From Acanthaster planci (Eukaryota; Echinodermata; Asteroidea; Valvatida; Acanthasteridae): a stretch of 64,000 nt of DNA. Numbering within the stretch: the stretch's first letter is position 1; the number at the start of each line of letters is the position of its first letter. This document shows positions 1-14,100 of this stretch, piece by piece. Location of the stretch: the NCBI RefSeq assembly GCF_001949145.1, contig NW_019091403.1, positions 1,037,657-1,101,656 on the forward strand. Direction: 5' to 3'. Made by a program: the position numbers and the translations under genes. Under the pieces are notes generated by a model. It saw only the letters and a list, made by a program, of their open reading frames with translations, was not told where the DNA came from and searched no databases.

Positions 1-3000
1 GCCCTTTAAACCTCTGGGCAGCTAAGGCATGCTTGTAGGTGAATATGCCAATCAACAAAAACCTGTTGACTTATTCTCTGCACTTCCTGTGGTGGAGAAG
101 AACAAACAATCAGACTACTGTATAAAGGCGGCAAAATATCCCAGCAGAAAGGTGACTTTGGTCATTAAACCCTTGGCAAACAGAATGCTAATAAATTATC
201 GCTAATACTTCGGTACTGGTATCATAACTCATTTTTTATTTTTTAATCGTTGCAAGAAAATAGAAATTTGTACACATACATTAACATCACACAAAGAAAA
301 ATTTGGGTTGCCGAAATCTGGGCCATTAGTAGCCAGCTCATTACCGACATACTTCTTGATAAGGAGGTAACTCTCCAGCTATTATACTCATTATAGTATC
401 ACTCGTTACGAGCCAACAAGAGAGCACAGAACAAACGTTAATAATTTACACTGTATGTATGTTTTAAATTCCTGAATGAAGCGAAGTACTCAAAGTTTGA
501 AAGAAGGCTCCAAAAGACTCCTGAAAATGGATAACTGTCAGTTACAATTCCTTCCAGCATCAAGTTCCATCCCCCCACAACAGACGAACTACCGATACCC
601 ACAAGACAGTGCAACTTGTAATCACTGGTTGCAGAGAGATTAAAAAAAACATTAAGATCACCAGATACACCAATCAAACACACCAAAATGCCAGTGCATT
701 AATTTTTCTCAGCTCCAAAAGTAACCGACACATGCACAGCTCTGCAGGTACAAGGCACACGTACATCACCCACTGGCTGAAGCTGTTTCTCATTTTCTGC
801 CCTCCATGTTATCCTCCTCTCAATATCTGACGCCCGTCGGGATGTCCAGCTGAGTTCTTGGATGAAGAAATCGGAGTTACCCAATTGGGACAATAGTGGG
901 TTTATTTATACCTGCGTCAGAGCTGTACACCTGAGGCGCTGCTGTCCATGTAGGGTTCACTTTTTGTGGTTTGCTGGAAAATACTGTTGCTATGACAACA
1001 GGGCCATTACAGTAATAGTCATTGATCCATGTTATTTTGGGGAGGTTGACACTCGCATTGTCATTTGACATTCTGAAACGTTATTTTTGACACTTGGTAC
1101 AGGTATTTATTAATTCAGTGTAAATCCTTGTTATTTTCAAATGCTATGAACGAGCAAGTTGTTTCATTTTGAAAAGTCTTTTCAGTGTATTCATTTAAAT
1201 GTTATTTTCTTTGTGTTGGGGGGGGCTCAAGTGAGCATTAAATATTTCCAAAGGCATGCTATTTAGAAGGATTAAAATGACTAACTGACTGTAAGAAGAG
1301 TGGTCCCAGTGTTCAAACACAGTGAGTCATTACACAGGCTGATTCAAGAGCCATGACTCAAGGGTTTGGATTCCCCCATCCAACACAAACAAATCCCCAT
1401 CTGTTAGAGGCTCTGCTGAGCCCTTCAAAGCAAAGATGTTCCCCCCAAAACTGTTGAAACCCTAACCACACATTAAAGAGAAATTTCTTCCTTGAGACCA
1501 TCTTGAGATGTTTGACAACCAGCTCATTATTCTTCATTGTGAGACTGACGACAATTGATTGTTCAAGGAGAAAGAAAGTTGTTCTGTGGAGAGAAGACAG
1601 GGTTACCTGCAGGACACAAGCACAGTATTGTGATAGATGTAGCAAGGAATCAATTAGACAAGCAAGATGCTTCTTTATGATGTGAGGTCAGAGCAGGTAA
1701 TGTTAGGATATGAGGCACAGGAATCCCACCTGAAAACAAGGGGTCAGCGAAGAAGTCGGAGGGGCAATCGAATTGGGAGGGGGTCCTTACAGATGCAAAA
1801 GGAGGGGGTGGGGGTGTGACCCTGGCCATTCAAGGCTGAAGTTACAAGAGTGTCCTCTTATGGTGAATCCAACACCAAATTTTGAACAAACTTACTTGAA
1901 CATTGAGAACAATATTTCTGAGGGTCTGGCGATGCCTCAATGTTCTAATAGTTAACGACAGATCTGTACTGGAAATTTTTGTTTTTATTAGTTTTTTATT
2001 TTCCATGAGTTTATCTTTGTATAATTGCTCTTTTGTGCATCAGTTGGCTTTGAAAGTCCCTAATTCCTGCCACCATGGGTCTGACCAAACCAAGTCATTT
2101 CCAGGGTTTTCCCTTAATTTCTCTGGCTGAAATATCCACACTGGTTTCCTCTTGACTCCAACCTGCCAACTGAGGAAAACCTAGCACGGAACCACTATTC
2201 AGAACATCCAGGATAAATAAGAAATGTGTCAATAGATGACTTTGCTCTTCCACTTTTGACTAAACTGAACCAACGATCCCTGTCCATCCAGCCTGGAATT
2301 ACATGTCACATTATGGCAAAGAACGTTACTATTGTCAAATGCTTCGGTCATCATAACACATGACGAAATTTATCTCCTCCCATAAAAAACTCAGCCACAA
2401 TGAGTCGTAATTTCTCTGCACAGCTGAGCTCTTAAAAATAACCCCCAAGAACAACAGGTGCAAGAACAATTTTGAGCCACCTCTACTATTTCTGAGAATC
2501 TCTTCAGGATTTTTCTTTTCCCTTTTTTTTTTTGGCTGTGGGCAAGAACAATCAATATTTTTAATTCCTGATTTGATACCTGGCCCACCCACAACCACAC
2601 TTCCTCTGGTCTTTATTCACAGATTTTTTTTTCCTCACCAAGGAACTGTCTTGAGCAACAATTCAAGGATTGAAAGTCCAACTAGATTGAGACCACCCAC
2701 AAGTATTTAACGTTTCTTGGATAACTTAGACCTGTGGTTTTTTTTTCATGGGCGTCAATCATACATATGCACATATACTGATGAAATATATGTTTATATT
2801 TCTCCTGGCATGGACACACATAATTCACTGAAGATTAAACAATAGCATACCTCACACATTACACTGCAGCACAGGAGCCAGACTAGAGTAACCATAGTAA
2901 CTATCCTTGAAATGTTCAACTAACTGTCACTGAAATGTGATCCTACAGACTCAATCCCATGAGATGTCTGGCAATCCAAAACTTGAGGCACACTTGCATT

Positions 3001-6000
3001 TGATGAATCACAGCAAACTATTGGCCAGGGAGGCATGTTAACAGTGTGCCTAACCACCTGTCTACAAGCCCAATACCTGGGCAGTAATGACTTGTCATTC
3101 TGATCCTCCTGGGTAGGAATTCCAACACAGAGTGGGTATCATATTGAAGTTCCTGCTTAACTTTCCACATTATATAATTTTTTTTAGTCTGGATGCAACA
3201 AGTTTGACACCTTTAAGTTGCCTCATCCCTGCCCTTCCCCCACATCATTCTACCCACTTTGGCCCCTCCCCCCTGTATTCCTAATTGATACAGTGACCTT
3301 CGTCTTGATTTCTAGAGGTCAACGGCGGCATTTGGTTGGGAAGTATTGGATACAACTTGGAATTTTCAACCCTGAGGGATTTTCCTTTCAATATTTGACA
3401 CCTTAATTTCCTTTGCCAAGACAACTTTTATTTTCTGTTTGTGAAAAAGACTGCTTTCACTTCCTTTTGTTTCCAGATCATTTAATGTCTTCGTGGAACC
3501 CTGGAGGGACATTTGCCTACATGTATGTCAGCCACACCCTGACCTAAGAACCCTTTACCAATGACAAATATTGTCAAGCTACATGTATTTCATAGCCAAT
3601 CTCCAAACAGTAATCACAAGATGATCACAAGGTCACTGGATGAGGAACACTTGAAATAAAAATCAGAAAGACCACAGCTCAGGTTTTCCCCTCGAATTCT
3701 GACAGTCTTAACCCAAGTGAAAAAAAACCCTGCTTTTTGTGTTAAGACAATCAGTGTATCAATTCATGCCAATAAATTTTAATGGCACAGTTCTTCTTCC
3801 TTGATTGCAGAAAACAAAACGGAAAATATTTACGGTTCTGAGTTGGGACTTTTTTTGACATCAAATTGATGCATTCACCTTCACAACATTGTAATCTCGT
3901 TCTGGTCTCTGATTGGTTGAATGGCTTGCACATGGTACCATCTTGGATTATTTCCAACTCTACATCTGTCATCATGAAGATCTAAAAACATCCCCCCCAA
4001 AAAAAGAATTAATTGATACAGACTATCCCAGATGCCAATCCTACAAGATGGATCTAACTTTCCTGGTGTGTGATTGGTGGAATGAGTCATCGGTATTGCT
4101 GATGTATGCACTGGTTTACTGCCAGTTCATTGTGACGAGTTTCAGGAAACAATGCTGCCATCATGTGACCACATTGAAAGCTTTTGTCAAGGAAGTTCCT
4201 GTGAATTAGCATGAGTCATAACAACCGTGCTTATGACGGCATGGAATAACAAAAAGTTTAATTCCTTTTAATTGCTTAATTTTAAACAAACTCTACTCCA
4301 TGTTGCCAAATAATTACAAGTAGTCTAAATAAGTTATTAAATTTAATAAATTACAATAAAATATCGAACAAAAACTTGAACATATCCCTGCCAATATGTT
4401 TGTCTAGCATTACAAAGCTGTTATCAAATTTGTATGAGCATCTGTCATACAAACAGTTTGGTTGTAATGTAAATGTTTGGAAAAGAATTTTTTAATTTTA
4501 TTTCCCCAATAAACATGTTGTTTGCCCAATTTTGATTTTGCGAGGAATTTCTTATGGAAAAAAACATACAGTAATATTTATTGTTCCAAAACAGAAACTA
4601 GGTGCAAATATTCAGCATAACTGGGCCCCAATCGGGCCCTGGGGACCTCTACCCTTCCAGTCTCTGAGCAAATCCACATCACAGCAGGACCAAGAAATTG
4701 GACTGGTATTAACCCCTGACCCTCTGGGGTCTAAAAAGGAGGCAAGATGGGGCCTTGATAATTCCTGGGCAGGAAGGGAGCCCGGCCACAAAAATGCTCC
4801 CCTTGTTTGGCATCAATGTAGATGTAAGGGGGGTGGATCCCTGCAAATGTTGCACGATGTTATCATTATAGATCTATTTTGCAGTCTCTGGCAGGGAAAC
4901 GAGGCAAGGATGAGGAAATTTGTTGTCAGGCAAAATGAATTATATTTCTTTAATTTCATTTTGCCGATTTATTTTTACAAACTGTGCACCCCAGGGAGGA
5001 GGTAAGTTGTACATTCTTTTTTATTAAAAATTATGAGAATACCTGCACCTACACCTACAGGTGGAAATTGTTTTCCTTTTAGGTTTGTATTATCCAGGAG
5101 GCAGAGGGTGCAAAAATGAACATGATCAAATAACTGAATGGCCCTTTACAGGAATTTTTAAATCTAGTACACACCAAACCAAACAGCTCAAAGAAAAAAT
5201 AATATTCATGAATCATAATGTGTACAATTAGTTTTTTGGACATGTGATAAATGTACATATGCCATGGTTGTTCTATACACTTGGGGTCTGATATGTAACA
5301 TTGTTGTGTCAATACACCCCCCCAACCTGTGTAATTTGACAAAGGATGTTTCACTGAAATGGAACTGTTACAAGTCTGCATTAATTAATCAATCACTCTT
5401 GGAATTTGAAGAATGTGTTCAAAAACTGACAAAATCATATGCCAAATGTAACTGGGACAGGAAAAACTTGGATCCTCAATTTATACAATGACCAATATGG
5501 GGAACTGCATGGCACCTACATGTACACGTGGATTTGAGAGACAGATGTTTCAATCATTATGATAAATTTATCTCCAAGCCATATTGATTGACTATAGATG
5601 TTTAGAGGGAGGCGGGTATGGGGGCGTAAACATTAGGCAACACTAATTCAGAGCATGCCACGTTTTCCAGAGACATAAAATGGCACTAAAGGTACATGTA
5701 GCAGTTGTTATGGAATAGGCTGTGCTGATGACGACGTGTTGTGTGGAAATGTGCACTGTCTAATGGGCACCAGCTGGGGACGACGGATTCCAACAACACA
5801 GGACACAATGAGTGGCGTCATTAGCACATCAGCCTACGTATTGACTGACTATTGAGGATTTAGGATAATTACACCGGTAACAATGTTTCCGTATCTGTGA
5901 ATTCCGGAATAAAGATGAAGTCTGATAAAAGAAAAAACCCCTTTCTAAGTAAATGTACAGTTTAACCGGAGTCAAATACAGAACTGTGCTGTCTTAAACA

Positions 6001-9000
6001 AAAAATGCTACTGTTATTTCATTTTGTAATTGAACACAATTGGTTTCAATACATTTTAATGCTGGCCCAACTACACATAATGTACAATGTATGTACATGT
6101 ATTTACTCCATACATATCATATACATACCCTGTACATGGTTATGTGCATGTAGAAAATTCATTTCACAATTATAAATGTTTTGGCTAATGGTGAAACTAC
6201 TAGTACATACATGTATATACATGTATGTACAATTTTTTATGCAGCTTGTAGTTGAAATGAACATACCCCAATACATGTACCAATTAAAATGCTACGGAAT
6301 TACGACACAAAAGTTTCTCCAGCCTACATCAACTTTTTTGCCAAAGATTGAAAATTTCATTTCTCATTTCTGATATATTTTTATACACCTGTGACACTGA
6401 AATGACACTAGAAAAAACGTGACCAACCATATACAGAGCCTTCAACCCGACCCAGTTTTCAGGGATTGAACCAGACTGTAGTTTAACCGACCGACCTTGA
6501 GGTGACCGGGACTTGCCATCAATCAAGAACTGATATATGTGATATATATACACCATAATCCTTGTGAATCTCGTGCAAAAAAAAAAATCCGCAGCCTATC
6601 AGTCTCCAAGCCACAGAGCTTTTCCAAGAAATGATGCAAAAGTTCACCAACCATGAAGTCGTTGACACTCTCTGGATGTCAAAAGGTAACAAAGAGGATT
6701 TGGTTGCACAATTCCATCTGTCTGGAGGATTCCAGTAGGATGTTTCCCCCAAAATAGGTCCTTGTTTACATCTTCGCCTGTTTCCTGTTGTGATGTCAGG
6801 ACCGGTATTCATTGACTGTTGGAGCAGTTTTACAAGAGCGCCTTCCTGTCTTGGGTTTCAACCAAGGGGAACTTTGGTTTTGTTTGAATCTTTTAACTCC
6901 AGGCAACTGGAGAGATACATGTAGCCTATTAGTTTGGGAAATCCATTTTTAAGCAACTTTTTATTTGAAAGTTTTCTTAATAACAAAAAAGTCAAGGACT
7001 TAAGTTCGTCTTCAGAAAGGAAACCTATCAAAATGTGCACCGAGTGTATTGGCATTGCTAAGAGGAATTCTATCAGGATAAAAATGACAACATCATCCAG
7101 TACAATATTTAATTTGATTAATATTATCAATACTGGTGACTCACTTTGAGATTAAAAATAAACACATAAGCTTTTAAATAAAGGAGTTTGGATTTGAGAC
7201 AGAGAGTCTCATCAACTGTACTTGAATTTTGAAACGGGTTTTGACTTTTAAAGATTTATTCAGACAAGTACAAAAATGAGCCATTTGGTTTTGGCACAGT
7301 ACTGGATTTTGGAGAACCAGGAAAAGTTACAGTAATAATGAATATGAATGGCATTATTGTGTTGGGTTTGCAGTCATAATTATTATGTTTACTGTTTGTT
7401 TTAGCTGTGGTTGGAATTATGAGCAAGGAGTGATCACCCTTAAGGGGCGGGGCAATATAGAATTCTGGAGGGGTAGCCTCTATCCTTACCAATTCTTACT
7501 ACTGTTCTTGCTAGGATACCAATTAAGATGTTGACTTGTTTATGAGCTACTGCTTTTTACTGGTTCAAGGTTCCCGCACAATGCAATGTTTACGATTTAG
7601 GGGTTAGGCTCCACTAACCAGTTGCATTATTGTGGTCACTCCCTCTAATATCCCCTGTCAGGGATGGTGATAATGACCCAGGGGGTCTGCGGTCAAGTTA
7701 TACTGACCACCAGCCATCCCATGGACCAGGACATCTTTCATCAGGAATAAAAGGGCCTGGAATGGGCCCGATAAGTGGGGCCAATGATGGTGCTCACACA
7801 AGGCAGGGCATTGTCATCTGTGTTCTACTGAATTTGGATCAGCAGATTTGATAAACAGTTGTTAAGACTGTCAACAAATAACAGCACTTGGAAATGTATC
7901 CAGCCACCTGCACTTGTATAAAAGAATGGGGCAGATTCTAGAGATGAATACATCAGAGTAAAAGGTGACACAAGATCTCCGTATAAATCAGAGTTTCAAT
8001 CCTTTTATTATAATTAAACATAACTGGACTCCAATGTTACTTTATTGGTACAGGAGCCCACATATGTACATGTGCGTGTAATGTTTCACTCCCATATATA
8101 ATTTTCACACATATGAAGTATTATATTGCATCTTAATGCTAGTGGGCCCATTTAGTAGTACACTGAACAAACGATTAAGTTTCCATAATGAACCGGCTAA
8201 TGCAATGTTGGTGGATATTTTCCAAATTCCCACCAGATTGCCGAACATGTTTCCATTATGCCATGCAGCAAGAGCAAGGATAAAGGAGGGATATACAGTC
8301 CTTGGAACCTTACAGAATACCTTGTTATAATAGTTACCGGTACCTCGTGTTATCAGTTATGGAAACCAAAGAAAAACAAAGACTTGGAACCTAAAATTGT
8401 CCTTGTGTGATAAATATGACCTTGTATTAAAACCCTCAGAGCCCCAACGCCAAAAAAAGAGGGACCTTTTCTCCACGTGGAACAAACCATCACCACATCA
8501 TTTCTCGGAGTTCGTGGTCATGCCAATGCATTACTCAGGTCTCCTCTCTAACTACATTTCATTACGCTGCTGTGGAAACTTGGACATTTGTAGCCGAGCC
8601 TCCAAAATAACTTCGAGCAGCGAGGTTGATGTTTTTTACTACCAGGTCATTTCAGGGAGATACTGATCTTTCACAAATTCTTACTCTACAGTGGTTAGGG
8701 TCTGGCCAATGGGAATCTACAGGCTCATGGTGTATGCCTGGGGTGAAAGAGGACTACCTGAAGTCTTTGCCAAATTGGCCCGTTGGAAAATAGTTCTGAC
8801 CATGTTAGGTAATATGTGGATACTCTCATCACCGGGTAGGGTTGGTTGTCATCAGTGTTCTTCTTATTTGTGTTTGACCGTATACAGTGTAGATGTATAC
8901 CAGTTATTTTAAGTTAACGCAGTAAGGAATTCCACATGCCAATTTCTTGTTCTGATGAAACAAAAGAGGAAAAATGAACTAAGAGGCCTGGGGTTCACTT

Positions 9001-11048
9001 CCATGTAAAATTCCCAGCAGAATTGTTAGCAAGGGGCTTAGATGTGTCTATGGAAATGTAAATGCATACCAAAGGTACATGTACCTGGTACATATATAGG
9101 AACAGCGTTCCCAGTGTCCAAATAATTCCAGCCCCCTTTTGTCAGTGGGTTTTAAAAATGAGACGTTGTCATCACGTCTCTCTCCTCACAAATCAGCATT
9201 CTCTGGGAGGGGGATCACCTTTGCTTACTCTGATATATGACATACAAAACTATCTGTTCTCAAATAAACATGACCTGAATGGATACTCTTCTCAGTAGCA
9301 GTAATCCAAACTCCCAGTCCCAGGGTCTCTTTGTAAGGGCTTCAGCTGGGATGGACAAAGATGGAAATTAACAACTTCAGGAATGAATGACTTCTGTGAG
9401 ACTTCTTTCAGACAATGCATTATGTTTCAAAGTGGCAACGGTGTCACATATCCGTAGGGCCTACACAAATCGTTGAGAATGAGCCGGTCACTTGTTACAG
9501 AATGCTCTTCCCAGGTGGAAAGGCCGTATACAACTCTAAAATATCTTTCCACTTGAATTTCTGCAACATTACAAGCTTAAGACATGCCACTTGATCTCAA
9601 GTCATTAAAGGCGAGATGGTTCCATGGAAAAAACAAACACAGAGCATGAGACTCTGGGGTCATGGAGAGAGGGCATTGCCAAGGGTCTAAGGTTAAGTGT
9701 TTTCCAAGGAACAGCAATGATTAACTTTAAGTCTTGATAAACTTGAAAGGGACACTTCTACAACTTTATAGAAATTGTATGGACAGAATTGGAAGCAATG
9801 GGTGGATGGTTAGAAAAAGTGATGGGAAAAAACTTGTGATCTTGTAATTACGGGGCTAATGATTATAATGTAATAATGCAAAACGTGTGTGGTGGTACAG
9901 ACTCAATTGTGCAGCGCAACATACTGGTACATGTACATGGACTTCCTCCATCAAGATCTCAGTGCAGGAGAACCATTACCTGACTTGGCAAGAAAATGTT
10001 CTTGAACATTGGCCAGGCAGTTTGTTTGTGCTGGCCAGAGTCCCAAGGACTTCTAGAAAGTCCTGACTCCCTGCTGAAGAGAAAGGGACCAGCCCTGGCA
10101 AATGCTACCGAACATCACGGAAATGACAGGCAGAACTATCAAGCTGGCTAGTGACAGAGTGTACAAAGATTTTTGAAGTTTCTAAGAAAGGGGGAAATTC
10201 AATTGCCCTGCATTAAAAGACAATTGCCACTCACTCAATTATCTACCGTACTCCCTTTTATTCACCAGTTTAAAGAAATAAAGAACTTGCAATTTAAAAA
10301 TGTTTCCCATCGGCATTTTTATGCTGTGCATTTGCATACATTTTGGGCTTTGACTGCAAACAACATTTACATGTCTGTTGATTTCTAATCATCTCTACCC
10401 TATTTCATTCCAGATAACACAGCATTTTCTTTATTTGCCACACTCAAGATGCACAATACCACACAACCCTCATCATTGTCATAAGGACCTACTCAGTTGA
10501 AGTGATGACCCATTACTGCTGAAACAGTGTCTACAGGAAGATGTTGGTGGAACTTTGTTGTTTAATGGAGATTACAGATCAGGCGAGACAGCTTTTCACA
10601 CAACATTTTATCACAGCTGTGAGATTTTGTGGCATGTGACAGGGGTAGTCAAACACTCCAAAATCACTTCCCGAAGGTAAGATTCAGTGAAACAATGAAG
10701 AGTGATCTCACATTGTGAAGAGGGTCTGAATTGGTGGGCTGGAAGTTTCAACAATGAACTCTGCCTTCGAAATGTCATCCCTCAATCCAATGTCACTGCT
10801 GGATGACTGTAACTTTGCAATTGTAGGCAAAGGGTGTCAATCTGGTCACTCTGACAGTTACAATCTCTCTCTTGGAAGAATGGCAGGACGGGGGAGGACA
10901 GAGGATTGAGTGCATTGCATCAATCAGTACAAAGAAATGATGCAAGATCTTAGTGAGGCCTCTGGACTCTGGCACATGACCGAGTCCCACAAATTATCAC
11001 AAATGATAAATTTTGAAGAATTACTTTGGAGGTAATTATTGGACTTAC
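1..11048. other. Intron or downstream part of SUPT3H; no exon recognised
   Basis: This stretch follows the donor of SUPT3H coding exon 2 (minus strand), so it should be SUPT3H intron 2 and possibly further 3' parts of that gene. I looked on the minus strand for the conserved histone-fold segment that follows the QSMM motif in SUPT3H and found no convincing exon between splice sites. Open frames here (for example plus 4532-5005, 157 codons) resemble no family I know and lie in low-complexity AT-rich DNA. A 28-bp palindrome at 6203-6230 is listed separately. Otherwise I see nothing. Confidence 0.55.
6203..6230. repeat. 28-bp perfect palindrome of TACATGTA type
   Basis: The sequence from GTACATACATG to CATGTATGTAC reads identically on both strands over 28 bp with no spacer. 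It belongs to the TACATGTA-rich simple sequence scattered over the window (also 6085-6150, 19379-19428, 21762-21787). It lies in the presumed SUPT3H intron 2. Confidence 0.85.
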
Positions 11049-11167
11049 ATCATGCTCTGTATTTCTGCAGCAAAACTGACCCTCTGTGTAGACACCTTAG
11101 CACTGCTACCTCCTGTACTCTGCTGGGGGACGGTATCAGGACTAGCTGCTGGTGGTGTCTGACCACT
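11049..11167 (-). CDS. SUPT3H: SUPT3H coding exon 2
   Basis: 119 bp, entering in phase 0 after acceptor TTTGGCAG and leaving in phase 2 at donor GTAAGT (complement of 11043-11048). It encodes residues 28-66, a Ser/Pro/Gln-rich linker followed by the conserved SFAAEIQSM motif leading into the Spt3 histone fold. Confidence 0.83.
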
Positions 11168-14100
11168 CTGCCAAATCAAAAACGGAACAATTCCTCATTC
11201 TAACAGTCCTGAATTCTATGATTTCAATGCACTTTTTCAAGTTTCGAGTGTAAAGGACTCAAACTCTCCCACTTTTAAAATCAGCTAGTTTGTTTTTTCA
11301 AAAAAGCAAGGTCATTCAGGAACAAAACACACGTGTGAGTCCTGTAGGGCCGTGAGCTGATACGGTAGAATTCCTTTGGGGCATGCGCAGTTGGAATACC
11401 AAACTGGAACATTGCAATTTATTATTTCAGTCATCAAATAGTTGTTTTAAAAAAAAATTGTGCCGAATTTTGTGTTTTACACTGAATGGTTTTAAGAGTC
11501 TTCACTACCGAATGGAAATTCAGAGCAACCAACAGTAGCGTATACAAAAATTGAGACCCTTAACTAATCACTTCTAATACCAGCAAATTCACTTTTTTTC
11601 CCAGATAAAGCTTGAACCTTTTCCCAGTTGAACATATGTAGACCTATGCTCTCTTCTTAACAGACTAATCCTCAATGAGATGGGGGGTTGGTAGCATCGT
11701 TCTCTCTCCACATTTATTCCAGTATCGTCCCTATGAGGTTTTTTTTTTCATGTACTGAACCTTGGGTTTTTTTCACTGACATCTTGCAGTCATTTTGACA
11801 CCAATTTTTCGAAAACTGATTGGCCATTTTAATGCAATGTTCATTTTTCCAAGACAACTATTCGGCAAAAAAAACATACTTTTTCACTGCATGCTCAATG
11901 TATGCGAGTCGACATGCATTTGAGGTCACAAATTTCAAATGACCACAACAATATCAAAACCCTATGTCACATTACTCATAAGTGTCTTTACATGCGTGCT
12001 AAGTTTCAAAAGAGTTCCATATACAGAAAACACTAGATGTCTCTGTGAACAACTTATGAAACTTGTCTGAAAAAGTGTTTTCTGAATGACCAAACTTAGC
12101 ATACATGTAAAGACATAGGTTCTAGACACACAAGAGAAGTGACATTGAGTTCTTGAAGTAAGTCCACTTTGCAAAAGCTGTTCATTTTGACTTTGCAATG
12201 AACTTGCTATCAAAATGCATTTAAGTTGGATTGGATACTTTCTCCATTAGTAAAAACGGCAGTGAGTAGAAACAAACCTGCCAAGGCAAAAAACCCCTAA
12301 AACCGCATGAAATGTGTGCTAGTCATGAGGGGCTGCAGTGAATCGGACATCTGTCGTGATGTCATCAGCCATGTCGGCCAGCCATTCTTGTGGTCGAGAT
12401 GACGTAAATGAGTCTTGATTCTTCTCTCTGATTGGTCAATTGGTGACTATTCCATATATTACACTTGAAACTCAATGGAGCAAAATAGTGTTGCGGTCTC
12501 AGGGGAAAATCTGAATTAGGCCTATTGACTAAACTCTTAACCTTTATATCAGACTAATCTGAGTAACTTGGACCCTACAAATCGCGTAAGCACCACAATG
12601 TTCATTGTACAGTTTCGATTTAATCACAACTACTGGACATACGACACTCAGGAATCAGTCGTCAGTGCGCGTGTGCTGACACGGCATACTTTTTTGTGAA
12701 TGGTTCGCTAGAGGCAGGTGTGCCGTGATGTCGTCTCACGGACATTACCATACAGTTCAAATCATTATTTGAACAAGAGGGTGACATTACGCTCGACGAC
12801 ACTACGATTTCTGACTTGAAGAGGAAATTTCTCTTTTCTTCCCAAATGTGAGTAAACCTTATCATCATTATTGGAATCTCTGATTCTCACTTGATGCTAA
12901 GCTGGGTGCAGTAGACAGTTTAAGGACCATTTTGGAGGTGAATTTGGAGGATTTTGATTTGGGATACCAGCTATTTTAAGTGAAATGAATTAATGGAAGC
13001 AAAAGCCTATGGAAGGTACTTGGACCCTACTATCGCCCGACCATGTCCAAATGTTTTTAAAAAGGCGATTTGTAGAGTTGGACTAACAATGCACCTGTAA
13101 ACAGGGCCCAACGAATACTCCTCCGTCGTATACTGGGCCCTGTCCCGATTCATAGGGATTTCTTTCGAAAAATTTTATCCGGGATATCCCGGGCCATCCA
13201 CTTGATTTTATGAGCTGAAATTGCACTGTATGACTACTTATGGGGTAAACTTTCCGCTAGGTTGCTAATTGCAGAAAACTTGCCTTTTCCTCATTTGGAG
13301 GAAAAAATGTTGCCTTTTTCTTGCCGTTTTCCCACTCTGACTTGTACATTACACAGACTCCTTTGTGTAGTTAAATAAAGGTAGTCTGTCATGTCTGTAT
13401 GAGAGCCTGTCTAGTTTGCACCCAGACTTCAGCAATTATGAATTTTGTTCAGATCTGTGAGAGTACCTGTTGATCTAAGTACTCGTGGAAAATCACAGCT
13501 GTTTTGTGTCAGAGCTGAAATGTGTGCCATGCCCTTGGCTGGTTCCCTGTCCAGTCACACACGGGTGTACTAATCAGCATCAACACATCGTCAACACGCG
13601 TCAACACATTGACAGTAATGTCAACACACCGTCAACACTTCCAGAATGCATAGAAAACAGACGTACCGAACTGTAATGTATACACTTAGGAATAATTTCT
13701 ATTTAATCGAGTTTACATTTTACTACATTTCAAGGGAGTTTTTTCACGCTAAAAATTTGTCTCTGAGCAGCGCCACCATTCCCCGCCATCTTGCCTTCTC
13801 ACGGCGTTTGTGTTGACACGTGTTGACGTTGTGTTGACATTAATTGGTACGACCAGTCACACACTGCTTGCGGCAGTCATTGGTAGAGCGGCTCTCCATG
13901 ACGTGAAACGAAAGTGACAAAATAGCGGTCAGGTTTGGGCAAGTGGGGCAAAATTTGTAAACGGCAAAAAAAGGCAACATGTTTACGGGTCTAGACTAAC
14001 AATAACATCAAACATGCCTAGTATTTATGCAATGTGAATATCTCTCACCATGACCATGCCTGCACTGTACCAAAAAAGGTTTGTTATTTCTATCATAATG

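Noticed and set aside
699-1071. Two overlapping minus-strand frames (877-1071 and 699-893) that could be one frameshifted coding fragment
   Set aside because: The translations match nothing I know, and joining them needs an assumed frameshift; not enough to call a pseudogene.
4532-5005. Plus-strand 157-codon open frame
   Set aside because: No recognisable domain, low-complexity ends, and it lies in the presumed SUPT3H intron; taken as chance.
6858-7130. Minus-strand 90-codon frame with LDDVV...SEDELKSLTFLLL, faintly like the SUPT3H histone fold (VEDVV...TPEDLLFLM)
   Set aside because: The resemblance is limited to a few hydrophobic residues, the expected GD, RGARVITPEDL and RKDK motifs are missing, and no matching splice sites with the right phase are present. 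SUPT3H is much better conserved than this.
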